64,000 nt of DNA from CAVVEC01 sp963770485 (GTDB lineage Bacteria > Acidobacteriota > Terriglobia > Terriglobales > Acidobacteriaceae). How positions within the stretch are numbered: the first letter of the stretch is position 1; the number at the start of each line of letters is the position of its first letter. The notes under the pieces are model-generated. The model ran no database searches. It saw nothing but the letters and a program-made list of their open reading frames with translations, and had not been told where the DNA came from. Positions 1-9,145 of the stretch are shown here, piece by piece. The stretch lies in contig CAVYPX010000003.1 of NCBI GenBank assembly GCA_963770485.1, forward strand, positions 45,917-109,916. Reading direction: 5' to 3'. The position numbers and the translations under genes were made by a program.

Positions 1-515
1 GCTTCTACCAGGGCTGGTTTCAGATGCTGTATATCGACTTGCCACTCTTCCTGGCTTCGACGTTCTCCATTTCCAGTTTCTATCTGGTCTCCCAAAGGGA
101 GTTGTTTCCAAAAAGCTGGCCGCGGGCGCTTCTCTATCTGCCCTTCCTCATGGCTCTGGGCATTGGCCTCACCGTCACCAATACCCGCGCGGTACTGGAG
201 GCGCTGCTCGGCAAGCAAAGCGCCTTCGCGCGCACTCCGAAGTATCGCGTGGAGTCGAGAAAGGACAAAGTGCGCGCCAGCAACTATCGGAGCGGCCTGG
301 GCTGGGTGCCATGGGTAGAGTTACTGATCGGTTGCTATTTCGCTGTCACCGTGTACTACGCCGTGGACAATGAGAATTACATCACGGTTCCATTTCTGAT
401 TTTGTTCGTGATCGGCTATTGGTACACGGGATTGATGTCGCTGTTGCAAGGACGCTTCGCCGGGATCTCCTTTAGCGCAGAGACTCACACCAAACCATTT
501 CCGGTCGGAGTGTAG
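1..515 (+). CDS. C-terminal part of a membrane glycosyltransferase (family 2-like), 5' truncated
   Basis: The frame is already open at the window edge (codons start at base 3, before the first ATG at 24), so this is the end of a longer gene that begins upstream. The visible ~170 residues hold four likely membrane segments: LPLFLASTFSISSFYL, ALLYLPFLMALGIGL, WVELLIGCYFAVTVYY and TVPFLILFVIGYWYTGLM. A short cytosolic stretch containing a run of basic residues lies between the second and third. This arrangement resembles the C-terminal membrane part of processive GT2 (cellulose-synthase-like) glycosyltransferases. No catalytic motif is visible because the N-terminal domain is outside the window. 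The family assignment is inference from topology. Confidence 0.55.
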   Translation, partial: FYQGWFQMLYIDLPLFLASTFSISSFYLVSQRELFPKSWPRALLYLPFLMALGIGLTVTNTRAVLEALLGKQSAFARTPKYRVESRKDKVRASNYRSGLGWVPWVELLIGCYFAVTVYYAVDNENYITVPFLILFVIGYWYTGLMSLLQGRFAGISFSAETHTKPFPVGV

Positions 516-611
516 AGTTACCGAGAGCGGGAACGAAGATGCGAAGCGGCTGATGTGTCGCTCAGTTTCGGCAGAGGCCGCTTCGTTTTGATATGCTAAG
601 GCATTGTGCGG

Positions 612-758
612 ATGATGTGGTGGTTTCTGATTCTTGCCTGCAGCGGTGGAGCTGTACTGTGGGCGGGCATAGCCGCTTACCTCCGTGTGCGCCGCCACCT
701 GAAGGCGTCGGCGGCGCTGAAAAAAGGCGGCGTGGAGCGGGGAACGGACAGTTTCTAA
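612..758 (+). CDS. small single-pass membrane protein, 48 aa
   Basis: An ATG at 612 opens a 48-codon frame ending TAA at 758. It starts MMWWFLILACSGGAVLWAGI, a good N-terminal membrane helix, followed by a basic cytoplasmic tail (YLRVRRHLKAS) ending GVERGTDSF. The hydrophobic-then-basic layout is what a real small membrane protein looks like. The overlapping longer frame on this strand encodes Cys/Arg/Pro-rich nonsense. The ribosome-binding site is weak (TAAGG about 10 nt upstream). It lies between the glycosyltransferase end and mqnD on the same strand. Function unknown. Confidence 0.45.
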   Translation: MMWWFLILACSGGAVLWAGIAAYLRVRRHLKASAALKKGGVERGTDSF

Positions 759-885
759 CCGGTAGGCGGTGCGTTTTTCGCACAAGCAATTGGATCGGGC
801 TCTCATCGGTGATTCTTGCCGTGGTCATTCAGATGGTGCCGGTGGCGCTGGCAAACGGCGGACAGCAATTCCGCGAGGTTGAGCA

Positions 886-1797
886 ATGAGTGTAGTAAAT
901 ATAGCCACCCAAAAATCGCATACTCCCACCGCAGACAGCAAAGATTCTCCGCTCCGGAGCGGCGAGATCCGCGAAATCACTGTAGCGCACAGTCCGGATT
1001 CGGATGATGCCTTTATGTTTTACGGCCTGGCTACGAACAAGGTTCGTGTCCCGGGACTGCGTTTTGTGCATACTCTGTGTGACATCGAAACCCTGAATCG
1101 CAAGGCGATGGAAGGCGTATTTGACGTGACCGCGATTTCCTTCCATGCTTACCCGTATATCCAGGAGCATTACGCTCTGCTGCCCAGTGGCGGCAGCGTG
1201 GGAGATGGCTATGGCCCGATGATTGTGGCTTCGCGCGCTTACTCGGCCACCGACATCAAGCGGAAGCGCGTCGCGGTTCCTGGCACTTTGACCACCGCCT
1301 ATTTGGTTCTGAAGCTTTTTGCCCCGGGGATCGAAACCGAGGTGGTGCCGTTCGACCAGATCATTCCGCAGGTGCTGGAAGGGAAGCACGAGGCCGGACT
1401 CATCATTCACGAAGGCCAGTTGACCTACGATAAATCCGGATTGCACCGCGTGGTGGATCTCGGCAAGTGGTGGCAGAAAGTGACCGGTTTGCCGCTGCCC
1501 TTGGGGGGAAATGCAATCCGGCGCAGCCTGGGACCGGAATTGATGTCCCGTGTGGGCGCTGCTTTGCGGGAAAGTATTCAGTACGCGCTGGATCACCGGG
1601 AGGAGGCTCTGATCTACGCCATGCAGTTTGCTCGCGACCTCGATCCCCAACTTGCCGAGAAATTTGTCGGCATGTACGTGAACGAACGCACTCTCGATTA
1701 TGGCCCCGATGGGCGGGAAGCCGTACGCCGTCTGTTGGACATGGGGCACAAGGCAGGAATCATTCCGCAGGAGTCCAGAGTGGAGTTCGCGGCGTAG
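886..1797 (+). CDS. mqnD: 1,4-dihydroxy-6-naphthoate synthase (futalosine pathway)
   Basis: The 303-aa protein matches MqnD, which converts cyclic dehypoxanthine futalosine to 1,4-dihydroxy-6-naphthoate in the alternative menaquinone pathway (cytosolic). Characteristic segments are visible: the N-terminal AHSPDSDDAFMFYGL ligand loop, HTLCDIETLNRKAMEG, and the central GYGPMIVAS. The fold is a periplasmic-binding-protein-like two-lobe fold. The first ~30 residues before EITVAHSPD are a non-conserved extension, but the ATG at 886 has a GAGG ribosome-binding site at 876. No other futalosine genes are in the window, so the pathway must be scattered. Menaquinone synthesis by this route is common in Acidobacteriota. 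Confidence 0.93.
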   Translation: MSVVNIATQKSHTPTADSKDSPLRSGEIREITVAHSPDSDDAFMFYGLATNKVRVPGLRFVHTLCDIETLNRKAMEGVFDVTAISFHAYPYIQEHYALLPSGGSVGDGYGPMIVASRAYSATDIKRKRVAVPGTLTTAYLVLKLFAPGIETEVVPFDQIIPQVLEGKHEAGLIIHEGQLTYDKSGLHRVVDLGKWWQKVTGLPLPLGGNAIRRSLGPELMSRVGAALRESIQYALDHREEALIYAMQFARDLDPQLAEKFVGMYVNERTLDYGPDGREAVRRLLDMGHKAGIIPQESRVEFAA

Positions 1798-1865
1798 CTG
1801 TCAGCTCCCAGCCGTCAGCTCTCAGCGGATGGGAAGCAATCGACCTGTACCGAAAGCTGACAGCT
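1796..1865. terminator. inverted repeat between convergent genes (bidirectional terminator-like)
   Basis: AGCTGTCAGCT (1796-1806) is the exact reverse complement of AGCTGACAGCT (1855-1865). It lies between the mqnD stop and the stop of the opposing metallopeptidase gene. More TCAGC-type repeats lie in the loop. The position suggests a shared terminator. There is no strong T-tract, so the call is moderate. Confidence 0.45.
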
Positions 1866-1875
1866 GAAAGCTTCC

Positions 1876-3579
1876 TTACCTCACTCCTTCCTTAAACGCG
1901 AACACCGGATCAATGTCCACCGGCACTTTGGATGCGGACTTCAATGATGCCTGTAACTCCGCCGGCATCACGTCGTATTTCTTGAACCAACTCTCGGCCC
2001 GCTTACGATCACCGGCCGCTTCAATTTCCAGCAACTCCTTAGCAAGATCACTCAGTGTTCTGGGCATGAGCGCATACTCGATTGCGTATCGTCCCGAAGG
2101 CGAATGCTTGATAGCGCCATGTTCCGAAAGATAGTTGAATTCCATCATTTCTGCCTGGGCATGCGCCTCTCCGGCTCCAAAGCGAACCGCGCGAAAAATG
2201 TCTGCGACATAAGACGCGTAGCATTCCTCAAGCTTATTCTTGGGCAATACCTGGTGCTCGACCAGCCAGTTCACGCCGAACATTCCAACCGCGTCCGCCT
2301 TGGCTTCTTCCAAGCCGCTGAAGGCCGGCCCGATAGCTTCCCGAATATCAACCTTGCCGGACGCAGTGCGCGAGAAAGTAGGCCCCAGCCCATGCGCCAT
2401 CTCGTGCATGAGTGTTCCCAGCAGATAGCCCTCGGCGGACGCCTTGGCCGCCTGCTCGGGCAACATGACATGCCGGGCCACCGGCAGGATCACGTAGTTC
2501 ACCCGGGCATCCATGAAGTTCTTGAAAAAAATCTTCTTGCTGCCTTTTTGTTCATGCACGCGCGGATTGTTGGGCAGGTTGTCAGCAACCGCCTGGTATC
2601 CGTGGCGAAGGTCCCCGGTGCGGAACGGAGCGTCCATGACCTCCATCGGAGTCTCAAGGCCGCGCTTCGAGGGCCGATCTTCCGGCGGCAGAGGAAGCGC
2701 ATCCTGGATGGCGCCGACATACTCCTGGAACTTCGCCAGCTTCCGGCTCTCTTCGGAATTGCGCACCAATACCGCGCCACCATAAGTCGCCTTCATGCCC
2801 AGTAACTCGTCGTCATAGGTCTCATCGGGGGCGAAGATCAAATCGAACTTGGGATTTTTCAGGTCAACCCATGCCAGATCACTCTTGAAGTAATCGTCGG
2901 TGAGCAGCGCATCCGCCCGCAAGCGCAGGAAATCGGCAAATGCGGGATCGTCGCTCAAGCTTGCTGCCGCGCGCAGATCTTTGGCCGCAGGTTCCAGGAA
3001 CGAACGGTAGGCAATGTGGTAGGGGAGCCCTTCGAGTTGATCGCCGTGCCGGCGCACGACGGTAAATGAGCTGTAAATTTCGTTTTTCCTTTCGGGATGG
3101 GCCCTGACATACTGCTCGATCTGCTCCCGCGTCAGTCCTTCCGGATGGAAACCTTTGCCCGGAGCCATGGCAGCAGTACCAACAAAGGGTTTGTTCCCGT
3201 CGAGAAAATCGAATCGTGAGGCATTGATCCACAGGTAGCGTCGCAGCTCTTCATCCTGCGGATGCTTGCTCTCCGCCAGAGACTCATATAGCGTCAAGCC
3301 GTCGGGGTCGATCTGCCGCCAGTAGATTTCTTCGAGGTAGCGCGAGGCATCCACCAGTTTGTTGACCAGCTTCCGTTCGCCGGCGGTCAGAGCGGCGGAA
3401 TGAAACGGCATTTCTACCTGGCGGAACTTCGCCAGCCGCTGATCGAGATCAGGGACAACCTGCATGCCGGCCGACTCTGCGCCCCTGGCGGCGGAACCCG
3501 TCATCAGCTTCTCTTGGTCCGTTGTAGGATGGAGTATGAAAAAAATAAGGAACAGTGAAACCCAGGGGCCCGGTGTCAT
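1876..3579 (-). CDS. secreted zinc metallopeptidase, M49 (dipeptidyl-peptidase III)-like
   Basis: The 567-aa protein opens with a hydrophobic N-terminus (MTPGPWVSLFLIFFILH), a likely signal peptide. A helical domain follows (LTAGERKLVNKLVDASRYLEEIYWRQ), then a zinc site HEMAHGLG near residue 390 and a downstream EEAKAD near 421. HExxH plus a second E-E-x-x-A-D/E helix is the zinc-binding layout of M49-like peptidases. Classical DPP III has HExxxH, whereas this protein has HExxH, as in the bacterial M49-related group. The substrate is probably peptides in the periplasm. It is transcribed convergently with mqnD and alone. Confidence is high for a zinc peptidase and lower for the exact subfamily. 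Confidence 0.75.
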   Translation of the reverse strand: MTPGPWVSLFLIFFILHPTTDQEKLMTGSAARGAESAGMQVVPDLDQRLAKFRQVEMPFHSAALTAGERKLVNKLVDASRYLEEIYWRQIDPDGLTLYESLAESKHPQDEELRRYLWINASRFDFLDGNKPFVGTAAMAPGKGFHPEGLTREQIEQYVRAHPERKNEIYSSFTVVRRHGDQLEGLPYHIAYRSFLEPAAKDLRAAASLSDDPAFADFLRLRADALLTDDYFKSDLAWVDLKNPKFDLIFAPDETYDDELLGMKATYGGAVLVRNSEESRKLAKFQEYVGAIQDALPLPPEDRPSKRGLETPMEVMDAPFRTGDLRHGYQAVADNLPNNPRVHEQKGSKKIFFKNFMDARVNYVILPVARHVMLPEQAAKASAEGYLLGTLMHEMAHGLGPTFSRTASGKVDIREAIGPAFSGLEEAKADAVGMFGVNWLVEHQVLPKNKLEECYASYVADIFRAVRFGAGEAHAQAEMMEFNYLSEHGAIKHSPSGRYAIEYALMPRTLSDLAKELLEIEAAGDRKRAESWFKKYDVMPAELQASLKSASKVPVDIDPVFAFKEGVR

Positions 3580-3669
3580 ATGTTGAAGTTGTGATTCTAT
3601 CAGAGCATTCTTGTACTGAATCGTTTTAAATCGCGCGAATCAACAATAACACCGCTATCATGTTGCACC

Positions 3670-4383
3670 ATGGTGCGCGAATCCAATTCGAATGGCGCTC
3701 AGACCCTGCTCATCGACGCAGATGACACGCTCTGGGAAAACAACATCTATTTCGAACGGGCCATTGCCAATTTCATTTCGTTTCTGAACCATCACGAATA
3801 TTCCGCTGAGCAGGTGCGCGAAGTGTTGAACGAAGTGGAACGCCGGTGCATCATCAGCCATGGCTATGGGCTGCACAGCTTCGCTCATGCCTTGGTGCAG
3901 ACCTTCGAGCGGCTGGCGGTCGAACCGCTTACCCCTGCGCTGCACGAGACGATTAGCGGATTCGCTCACGTTATTGCCGAACATCCTGTCGAAATCCTGC
4001 ACGGGGTTCCGGAGACGCTGCAGTATCTGTCCGAGCGCCATCATCTAATCCTGTTGACCAAAGGCGCTATCGCGGAGCAATCCGGCAAAGTGGAGCGGTC
4101 GGGGTTGAAAGATTATTTTGCCGTGGTGGAAATCGTCGCGGAAAAGGATGTGACCACCTACCGTGCCATAGCGTCCAAGTACGGCCTGCCCTGCGACTCC
4201 ACCTGGATGGTCGGGAACAGCCCGCGGTCCGACATCAATCCCGCCCTGGGGGCTGGTCTGAATGCCGTATTCGTGCCGCACGGCAACACCTGGATTCTCG
4301 AGCATGAAGAATTGGCTGAAGCGCAGCCGCCGAGCCGGTTACTGGTGGTGGAGAACTTCTCAGCTTTACGCCAGCACTTCTAG
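3670..4383 (+). CDS. HAD-superfamily hydrolase (subfamily IA)
   Basis: The 237-aa protein carries HAD motif I as DADDTLW (nucleophile Asp16), a helical cap (FERAIANFISFLNHHEY), motif II near LILLTKG, a Lys in the VAEKD stretch, and motif IV as MVGNSPRSDINPA. This is the layout of YigB/YjjG-like small phosphatases acting on nucleotides, FMN or sugar phosphates. The substrate cannot be read from sequence. It is followed closely by murB on the same strand, with 42 nt to the preferred murB start. Confidence 0.88.
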   Translation: MVRESNSNGAQTLLIDADDTLWENNIYFERAIANFISFLNHHEYSAEQVREVLNEVERRCIISHGYGLHSFAHALVQTFERLAVEPLTPALHETISGFAHVIAEHPVEILHGVPETLQYLSERHHLILLTKGAIAEQSGKVERSGLKDYFAVVEIVAEKDVTTYRAIASKYGLPCDSTWMVGNSPRSDINPALGAGLNAVFVPHGNTWILEHEELAEAQPPSRLLVVENFSALRQHF

Positions 4384-4425
4384 CGCTTCGTGAAAGGCTT
4401 CGGATCGTCCCCGTCGTTTATAGTG

Positions 4426-5484
4426 ATGTCAGCCTCCATGCTCATTCAGGAAAACGTGCCCCTGTCGCCGCTTACTACACTGCAGGTGGGCGGGCCAGCA
4501 CGATACTTCATTGAGGCGCGCACGATCGCCGAGGCATCCGAGGCGGTTGACTTTTCGCGCTTACAAAATCTTCCACTGTTTGTGCTGGGGGGTGGCAGCA
4601 ACCTGGTGATCTCCGACGCCGGCTGGCCCGGGCTGGTGCTCAAGATCGGAATCACCGGAATCAATCATCGCCATGGCCACGACGAAGTCATATTCGAAGC
4701 TGGCGCCGGCGAAGATTGGGACAAATTCGTCGGCTTCGTAGTCGCCCACAAATGCGCCGGCCTGGAATGCCTAAGCGGCATCCCCGGAACTGTGGGGGGC
4801 ACGCCTGTGCAGAACGTGGGGGCTTATGGGCAGGAAGTGTCCAACACGGTTGACACGGTGCTGGCGCTGGATCTTCGGGATGGACAACTGCATGAACTGT
4901 GCAACCAGGCTTGCGGCTTCAGCTATCGCACCAGCATTTTCAATACCGCGGAGCGCGGACGATACATTATTTTGCAGGTAAATTATTCGGTGAAACACGG
5001 CGGCGATGCTTACATCGCCTACGCAGATCTTAAGAAGTATTTTGCCGGCTGGAGCGAGAAACCGACTTTGGCCGACACTCGCGATGCCGTGCGAAAAATC
5101 AGAGCCGGGAAAGGCATGCTCATCATGGATGGCGACGACGACTGTCGCAGCGCCGGTTCTTTCTTCAAGAATCCGATGCTTTCGGCGGACCAGTACCAGG
5201 CGCTCTCGGCTCGGGCGGCTGCCAAGAATTTGCAGATTCCCAGCTATCCGGCGCTCGATGCGCAAAAAAAAGTTTCCGCCGCGTGGCTGGTGGAACGCTC
5301 CGGCTTCAGCAAAGGATACAGCAGTGGCCGTGCGGGCATTTCTCGCAAACACGCGCTGGCCATCGTAAACCGTGGCGACGCAACGGCGGCGGACATCGTG
5401 GCTCTCAAGGAACAGATCCAGCAGCGGGTGGAAGAGATCTGGGGTATCCGCCTGGAACCGGAACCAGTTTTCGTCGGCTTCTAG
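4426..5484 (+). CDS. murB: UDP-N-acetylenolpyruvoylglucosamine reductase
   Basis: MurB reduces UDP-GlcNAc-enolpyruvate to UDP-MurNAc with FAD and NADPH in the cytosolic phase of peptidoglycan synthesis. Seen here: the N-terminal NVPLSPLTTLQVGGPARYF, the FAD-binding GGGSNLVISD, the substrate loop GFSYRTSIF, the catalytic-serine region CRSAGSFFKNP, and the C-terminal EPEPVFVGF. The type I insert GFSKGYSSGRAGISRKHAL is present. I prefer the ATG at 4426 (MSASMLIQ) because the GTG at 4390 adds 12 residues with no family support. No strong Shine-Dalgarno settles it. Predicted length is 352 aa, normal for type I MurB. Confidence 0.93.
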   Translation: MSASMLIQENVPLSPLTTLQVGGPARYFIEARTIAEASEAVDFSRLQNLPLFVLGGGSNLVISDAGWPGLVLKIGITGINHRHGHDEVIFEAGAGEDWDKFVGFVVAHKCAGLECLSGIPGTVGGTPVQNVGAYGQEVSNTVDTVLALDLRDGQLHELCNQACGFSYRTSIFNTAERGRYIILQVNYSVKHGGDAYIAYADLKKYFAGWSEKPTLADTRDAVRKIRAGKGMLIMDGDDDCRSAGSFFKNPMLSADQYQALSARAAAKNLQIPSYPALDAQKKVSAAWLVERSGFSKGYSSGRAGISRKHALAIVNRGDATAADIVALKEQIQQRVEEIWGIRLEPEPVFVGF

Positions 5485-5523
5485 CGCGGCCTTACAGCGG
5501 CAGCCGGCTGCTTCCGCCCCTGC

Positions 5524-6222
5524 TTACCTCGCGGCAATGTGCGCCGCTTCTTTAAAGATCCGCACAAACATGGGGCGCGTCAGCTTTCCTGTCTGCGTGT
5601 TCTGGTTAGAAGGATGGTAGGAGGCCAACAACGTCTTTCCATCCGGCATCTTGTACTTGGCTCCGTGCTGGAAAACATACGGTTTCTTGCTGGGAAGCTG
5701 GCCGCGCCGCTTCATGTAGTTGAGATAAGCATCGAAGCCGATCCTGCCCAGCGCGACCACCACCTTTATTTTTGTGAGCCCTTCCATCTCGCGGTCGAGA
5801 TACGGCGCACAGTTCGCCAGTTCTTCGGGCAATGGCTTGTTGTCAGGTGGAGCGCAGCGTATTGCGGCAGTGATGTAAACATCTTTCAGTCTGAGCCCGT
5901 CTTCGCGGTCGGTGGCGTTGGGCTGGTTGGCAAATCCGGTCTCATACAGAACCGGATACATGAATTTGCCTGAAGCGTCGCCAGTGAACGGCCGCCCAGT
6001 ACGGTTTGAGCCATGGGCGCCGGGAGCCAGGCCAAGAATCAGCACCCGTGCATTGGGATCGCCGAACCCCGGCACGGGCTTTCCCCAGTATTCCCAGTCA
6101 CGATAGGCGCGGCGCTTTTCCCGGGCGACCATTTCGCGATACGCCACCAGCCGCGGGCAGAGCGTGCAGGCGACGACTTCACAGTTGAGTTGGGAAAGCC
6201 ACTGCTCGGGCATGGATACCAA
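5524..6222 (-). CDS. uracil-DNA glycosylase, family 5 (UdgB type)
   Basis: The 232-aa protein removes uracil and related deaminated bases from DNA. Visible are the Fe-S cluster cysteines (VVACTLCPRL and IRCAPP), the uracil-binding motif GLAPGAHGSNRTGRPFTGD, and the second motif SYHPSNQNTQTG. GLAPGAHG with no Asp or Asn at the catalytic place separates family 5 from family 4 (GLAPGEQE type). The gene overlaps nothing and ends 40 nt from the murB stop, convergent with it. The upstream neighbour on this strand is the N-acetylmuramidase gene, whose originally predicted frame would end at 6224. Confidence 0.9.
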   Translation of the reverse strand: MVSMPEQWLSQLNCEVVACTLCPRLVAYREMVAREKRRAYRDWEYWGKPVPGFGDPNARVLILGLAPGAHGSNRTGRPFTGDASGKFMYPVLYETGFANQPNATDREDGLRLKDVYITAAIRCAPPDNKPLPEELANCAPYLDREMEGLTKIKVVVALGRIGFDAYLNYMKRRGQLPSKKPYVFQHGAKYKMPDGKTLLASYHPSNQNTQTGKLTRPMFVRIFKEAAHIAAR

Positions 6223-6254
6223 TCTACCAAGGCGGGTAGGGAACGCGTTGGTCG

Positions 6255-7072
6255 CTACGCCGCGCTCGCAATCCCCGTAACCGGCGGCAACGCAGCCCGC
6301 AGTTGCGCCACAGTATCATCGTCGATGGCGGCGGTGGCTGGAAGTCTACTTTCTGTCTGGAATTGGGCCAGAGCCGACACTGCCCAGCGATTCCGTCTAT
6401 CGCCCCCGGGTGAAAACCCAGATAAGTGAGGTACAACTGGGCGGCCCGAACATTGAGGTCGGGCAACACTCCTGATAAATACTTCTGGAACTCGCCGTTC
6501 AGGCGAACGTCGTAGCGATTGATCGCATAATTCGGGCCGTTGTAGCCGCGAGCAAACGTTGCCCAATCGTGGGCTTGCAACGAAGCCTGCAGCTTGGTGG
6601 CAACCAGGAAATTGCCCATCGCCGCCAGTTGTTGATCTTCGGATTGCGACATGGCGGCGACCATCTCATCGACATTTTGGAATCCGGCCAGAGCGTAGTT
6701 CATTCCCATGATTTGCCCAATGCCCCACGAAGCGCTCTGCAGAGCCCCTGCCCGGTCTTCTGTAATGGCCACTGCCAGCCGATCGTACTGGTGGGCACCC
6801 CGCGGGCCGTAACCTCCAGGCGACGAATCACTAATGTCCCCGTCGTCGTACTGGCCCTGGGTCAAGCGGTGAAAGATATGGCGCTCGTAGAGAATTTGGG
6901 GACGGCGGTCGGGAAGGTATCCGCAGCCTGAGGTTTCGACCGCGAGCACCGTCCAGATCTCGGGCGCGAAGACGCCGAGGTTGCTGGCTACTCCGGCCAG
7001 ACCTTCACTGGATAACGCCCAGGCAGATCCCTGAAAAGGGAGTGGCGGCATGGTTGGGGCTCCTTCGCTCAA
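6255..7072 (-). CDS. N-acetylmuramidase (PF11860-type) with C-terminal peptidoglycan-binding domain, frameshifted
   Basis: Residues 1-~190 match the N-acetylmuramidase domain: ETSGCGYLPDRRPQILYERH, the ASWGIGQIMG loop and FARGYNGPNY. A peptidoglycan_binding_1 domain then starts (AAQLYLTYLGFHPGAIDGIAG). After that Gly the frame breaks into low-complexity sequence ending at 6224. In the next frame the missing half of the domain continues perfectly (VSALAQFQTESRLPA, DDDTVAQLRAAL) and stops at 6255. Adding one base to the CCC run at 6383-6385 (plus strand) restores a normal PG-binding domain. So this is either a sequencing/assembly slip or a recent frameshift. No signal peptide is evident. Confidence 0.8.
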
Positions 7073-7160
7073 CTTTCCCTAAGCTTCCCACTTACGAGTG
7101 CAGAACGTTTGATCTTTGCTGCATTCTCGTCCTTTTTCCCGGAGTTCGTCAAAGCGCGAC

Positions 7161-8423
7161 TCAGTCATCCAATTCCTCAACCGTCACGTCCGCGAGGTTT
7201 TTGGCCTGACGCAATTCCGGGAAAAGCCAGGCCCACGTGGCGATCACGACAAGCGTCCCTATTCCGCCCAGGACCACGGCCGGCACCGTTCCGAACCACT
7301 GCGCCGTTAAGCCGGACTCAAATTCCCCGAGTTGGTTCGAAGTGCCGATAAAGATCATGTCCACGGCGACCACGCGGCCGCGCATTTCGTCCGGTGTAGC
7401 CAATTGAACGAGAGTTGCCCGAATCACCACGCTCACCATGTCAGTCGCGCCGACCAGCAGCAGCGCCGCCAGGGACAGCGCCAGGTTGCGCGAGACGCCA
7501 AATACGATGGTGAACACGCCAAATCCAGCCACCGACCACAACAGCGTAGGGCCCGCCCGGCCGCGCAGGGGCCGGTGTGCCAGAAGGATTGCCATTACCG
7601 CCGCGCCGACACCCGGAGCACTGCGCAACAAGCCCAGTCCCCACGGGCCGGTTCGCAGAATCTCGCGCGCATAAACTGGGAGCAGCGCCACGGCGCCCCC
7701 CAGTAAGACGGCGAACATATCTAGCGAGATCGAGCCCAGCACCAGTTTGTGCTCCCAGATATAGCGGAAACCCGCCAGAACTGTCTTCAGGCTTGTGGGT
7801 TCCCGCTGCCGCGTTCTCGGTCGCAGCTTGATTTTCAGCGTCAGGGCCATGCCGCCCAGCGAAACCAAGGCTGCCATCGCGTAAACGACCGAGGCTCCGC
7901 GAAAGAAGGCATAAAGCAGGCCGCCGATGGACGGCCCAAGGATGGTGGCGCCTTGAAAGACACTGGCATTCCAGGCCACCGCGTTGTGAAAATGCTCCTC
8001 GGGAACCAACTGCGGCAGCAACGCCCGGCTCGCCGTGCCATTGAACGAGCGAACCACGCCAAGCAAAACCAGGACCACATAGATGGGACGCACCGAAACC
8101 GCGCCCCGCGACGCAATCCACCACAGCAGCCCTGAACAGACCGCGAAGGCGCCGTAGCACCACATGACGAGGCGGCGGCGATCGAAGCGGTCGGCAGCAT
8201 GGCCCGCCGCCAGAAAGAACACAATGCCCGGCAGGAATTGGGCGAGTCCCACCAAACCCAGATCCAGAGGGCGCTTGGTGATCTCGTAGACCTGCCAACC
8301 AACCGCGACGGACTGCATCTCCAGGGCGGACACGATGCAGAACCGGGCTACCGCGTAAGCGGTGAAGTCCGGATAAGTGAACGCAATACCACCGGCGAGC
8401 CTGGGATCTCCCGATGCAGCCAT
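7161..8423 (-). CDS. MFS transporter (EntS/MFS_3-like exporter)
   Basis: The 420-aa protein has about 12 hydrophobic segments and the N-terminal pattern of the MFS_3 group: FCIVSALEMQSVAVGWQVYEITKRP, then the motif A-like AGHAADRFDRRRL between helices 2 and 3. It also has RALLPQLVPEEHFHNAVAWNA and DMVSVVIRATLVQLATPDEMRGRV. Proteins of this type export siderophores, antibiotics or other small molecules. The substrate here is unknown. No siderophore genes are nearby. It is transcribed away from the neighbouring methyltransferase. Confidence 0.85.
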   Translation of the reverse strand: MAASGDPRLAGGIAFTYPDFTAYAVARFCIVSALEMQSVAVGWQVYEITKRPLDLGLVGLAQFLPGIVFFLAAGHAADRFDRRRLVMWCYGAFAVCSGLLWWIASRGAVSVRPIYVVLVLLGVVRSFNGTASRALLPQLVPEEHFHNAVAWNASVFQGATILGPSIGGLLYAFFRGASVVYAMAALVSLGGMALTLKIKLRPRTRQREPTSLKTVLAGFRYIWEHKLVLGSISLDMFAVLLGGAVALLPVYAREILRTGPWGLGLLRSAPGVGAAVMAILLAHRPLRGRAGPTLLWSVAGFGVFTIVFGVSRNLALSLAALLLVGATDMVSVVIRATLVQLATPDEMRGRVVAVDMIFIGTSNQLGEFESGLTAQWFGTVPAVVLGGIGTLVVIATWAWLFPELRQAKNLADVTVEELDD

Positions 8424-8450
8424 CGCTCCCTACTGTGCCACAAAACCGTC

Positions 8451-8477
8451 TGTGTAGGGCGGGCGCCCACGCCCGCC
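8451..8477 (+). repeat. REP-like palindrome, TGTGTAGGGCGG family
   Basis: GGCGGGCG (8458-8465), loop CCCA, CGCCCGCC (8470-8477), preceded by TGTGTAG. The same template in the opposite orientation occurs inside the lolC coding region (10990-11016). It lies between the divergent MFS and methyltransferase genes. Confidence 0.6.
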
Positions 8478-8503
8478 GCCGAGTGAGCAATCAGAATGAG
8501 ACA

Positions 8504-9112
8504 ATGACTCAACCACTCAATAGTTCAATGATTCAATGGCTTAATTTTCTGGGCTGGGCAGCGTGTGTGATTTACTCCACCATCCCCTGTTTCTGGCTGG
8601 TCATTCACCCGTGGGCTGGCTACTGGCGGGCGCGCAAACGGTCACCCTACCTTGTTCTGCTTCCTGCTTGGGCAGCCATGTGGATTATCGTCGCGGCCCT
8701 GACTGCCCACTGGCGCCGCGTTCCTCTTTATTCGACCCCGTGGACCTGGAGTGCTGCGCTGATCCTGTTCGCCGCAGGATTCTGGCTGTACTCGCAATCC
8801 GGCAAGGAGTTCAGCTCGAAACAACTCGGCGGCATGCCGGAGGTGATCGCCGGACATCGCGAACAGCAACTGGTGACCTCTGGAATTCGTGCCCACGTAC
8901 GCCATCCGGTCTACGTGGCACATCTCTGCGAGATGCTGGCGTGGAGCGTGGGGACGGGGTTGGTGGTCTGCTTTGGGTTGACTGCGTTCGCGGTGGTCAC
9001 GGGCGTGGTTATGAGTCGGATGGAAGATGCAGAACTGGAGCAGAGATTCGGAGAAGAGTACCGCAAGTACAAGGCAGGGGTGCCTGGCGTTGTGCCGAAA
9101 CTGAGCAGGTGA
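8504..9112 (+). CDS. membrane methyltransferase, isoprenylcysteine carboxyl methyltransferase/PEMT-like
   Basis: The 202-aa protein has about five membrane segments followed by the conserved C-terminal cofactor-binding region: QQLVTSGIRAHVRHPVYVAH, a further helix pair, and MEDAELEQRFGEEYRKYKAGVP. The HPxY-plus-E...RFGEEYxxY signature belongs to the ICMT/PEMT-like SAM-dependent methyltransferases of the bacterial inner membrane. The substrate is unknown. The frame is open from 8414 but those residues run through the REP palindrome. ATG 8504 (MTQPLNSS) or ATG 8528 (MIQWLNFLGW) is more plausible. Confidence 0.75.
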   Translation: MTQPLNSSMIQWLNFLGWAACVIYSTIPCFWLVIHPWAGYWRARKRSPYLVLLPAWAAMWIIVAALTAHWRRVPLYSTPWTWSAALILFAAGFWLYSQSGKEFSSKQLGGMPEVIAGHREQQLVTSGIRAHVRHPVYVAHLCEMLAWSVGTGLVVCFGLTAFAVVTGVVMSRMEDAELEQRFGEEYRKYKAGVPGVVPKLSR

Positions 9113-9145
9113 TAGACCGCTGCATTTCGGGAACGCCTTGAATTA

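Noticed and set aside
593..889. 98-aa plus-strand frame before mqnD
   Set aside because: Cys/Arg/Pro-rich; the 48-aa frame at 612 in another phase gives a sensible membrane protein instead.
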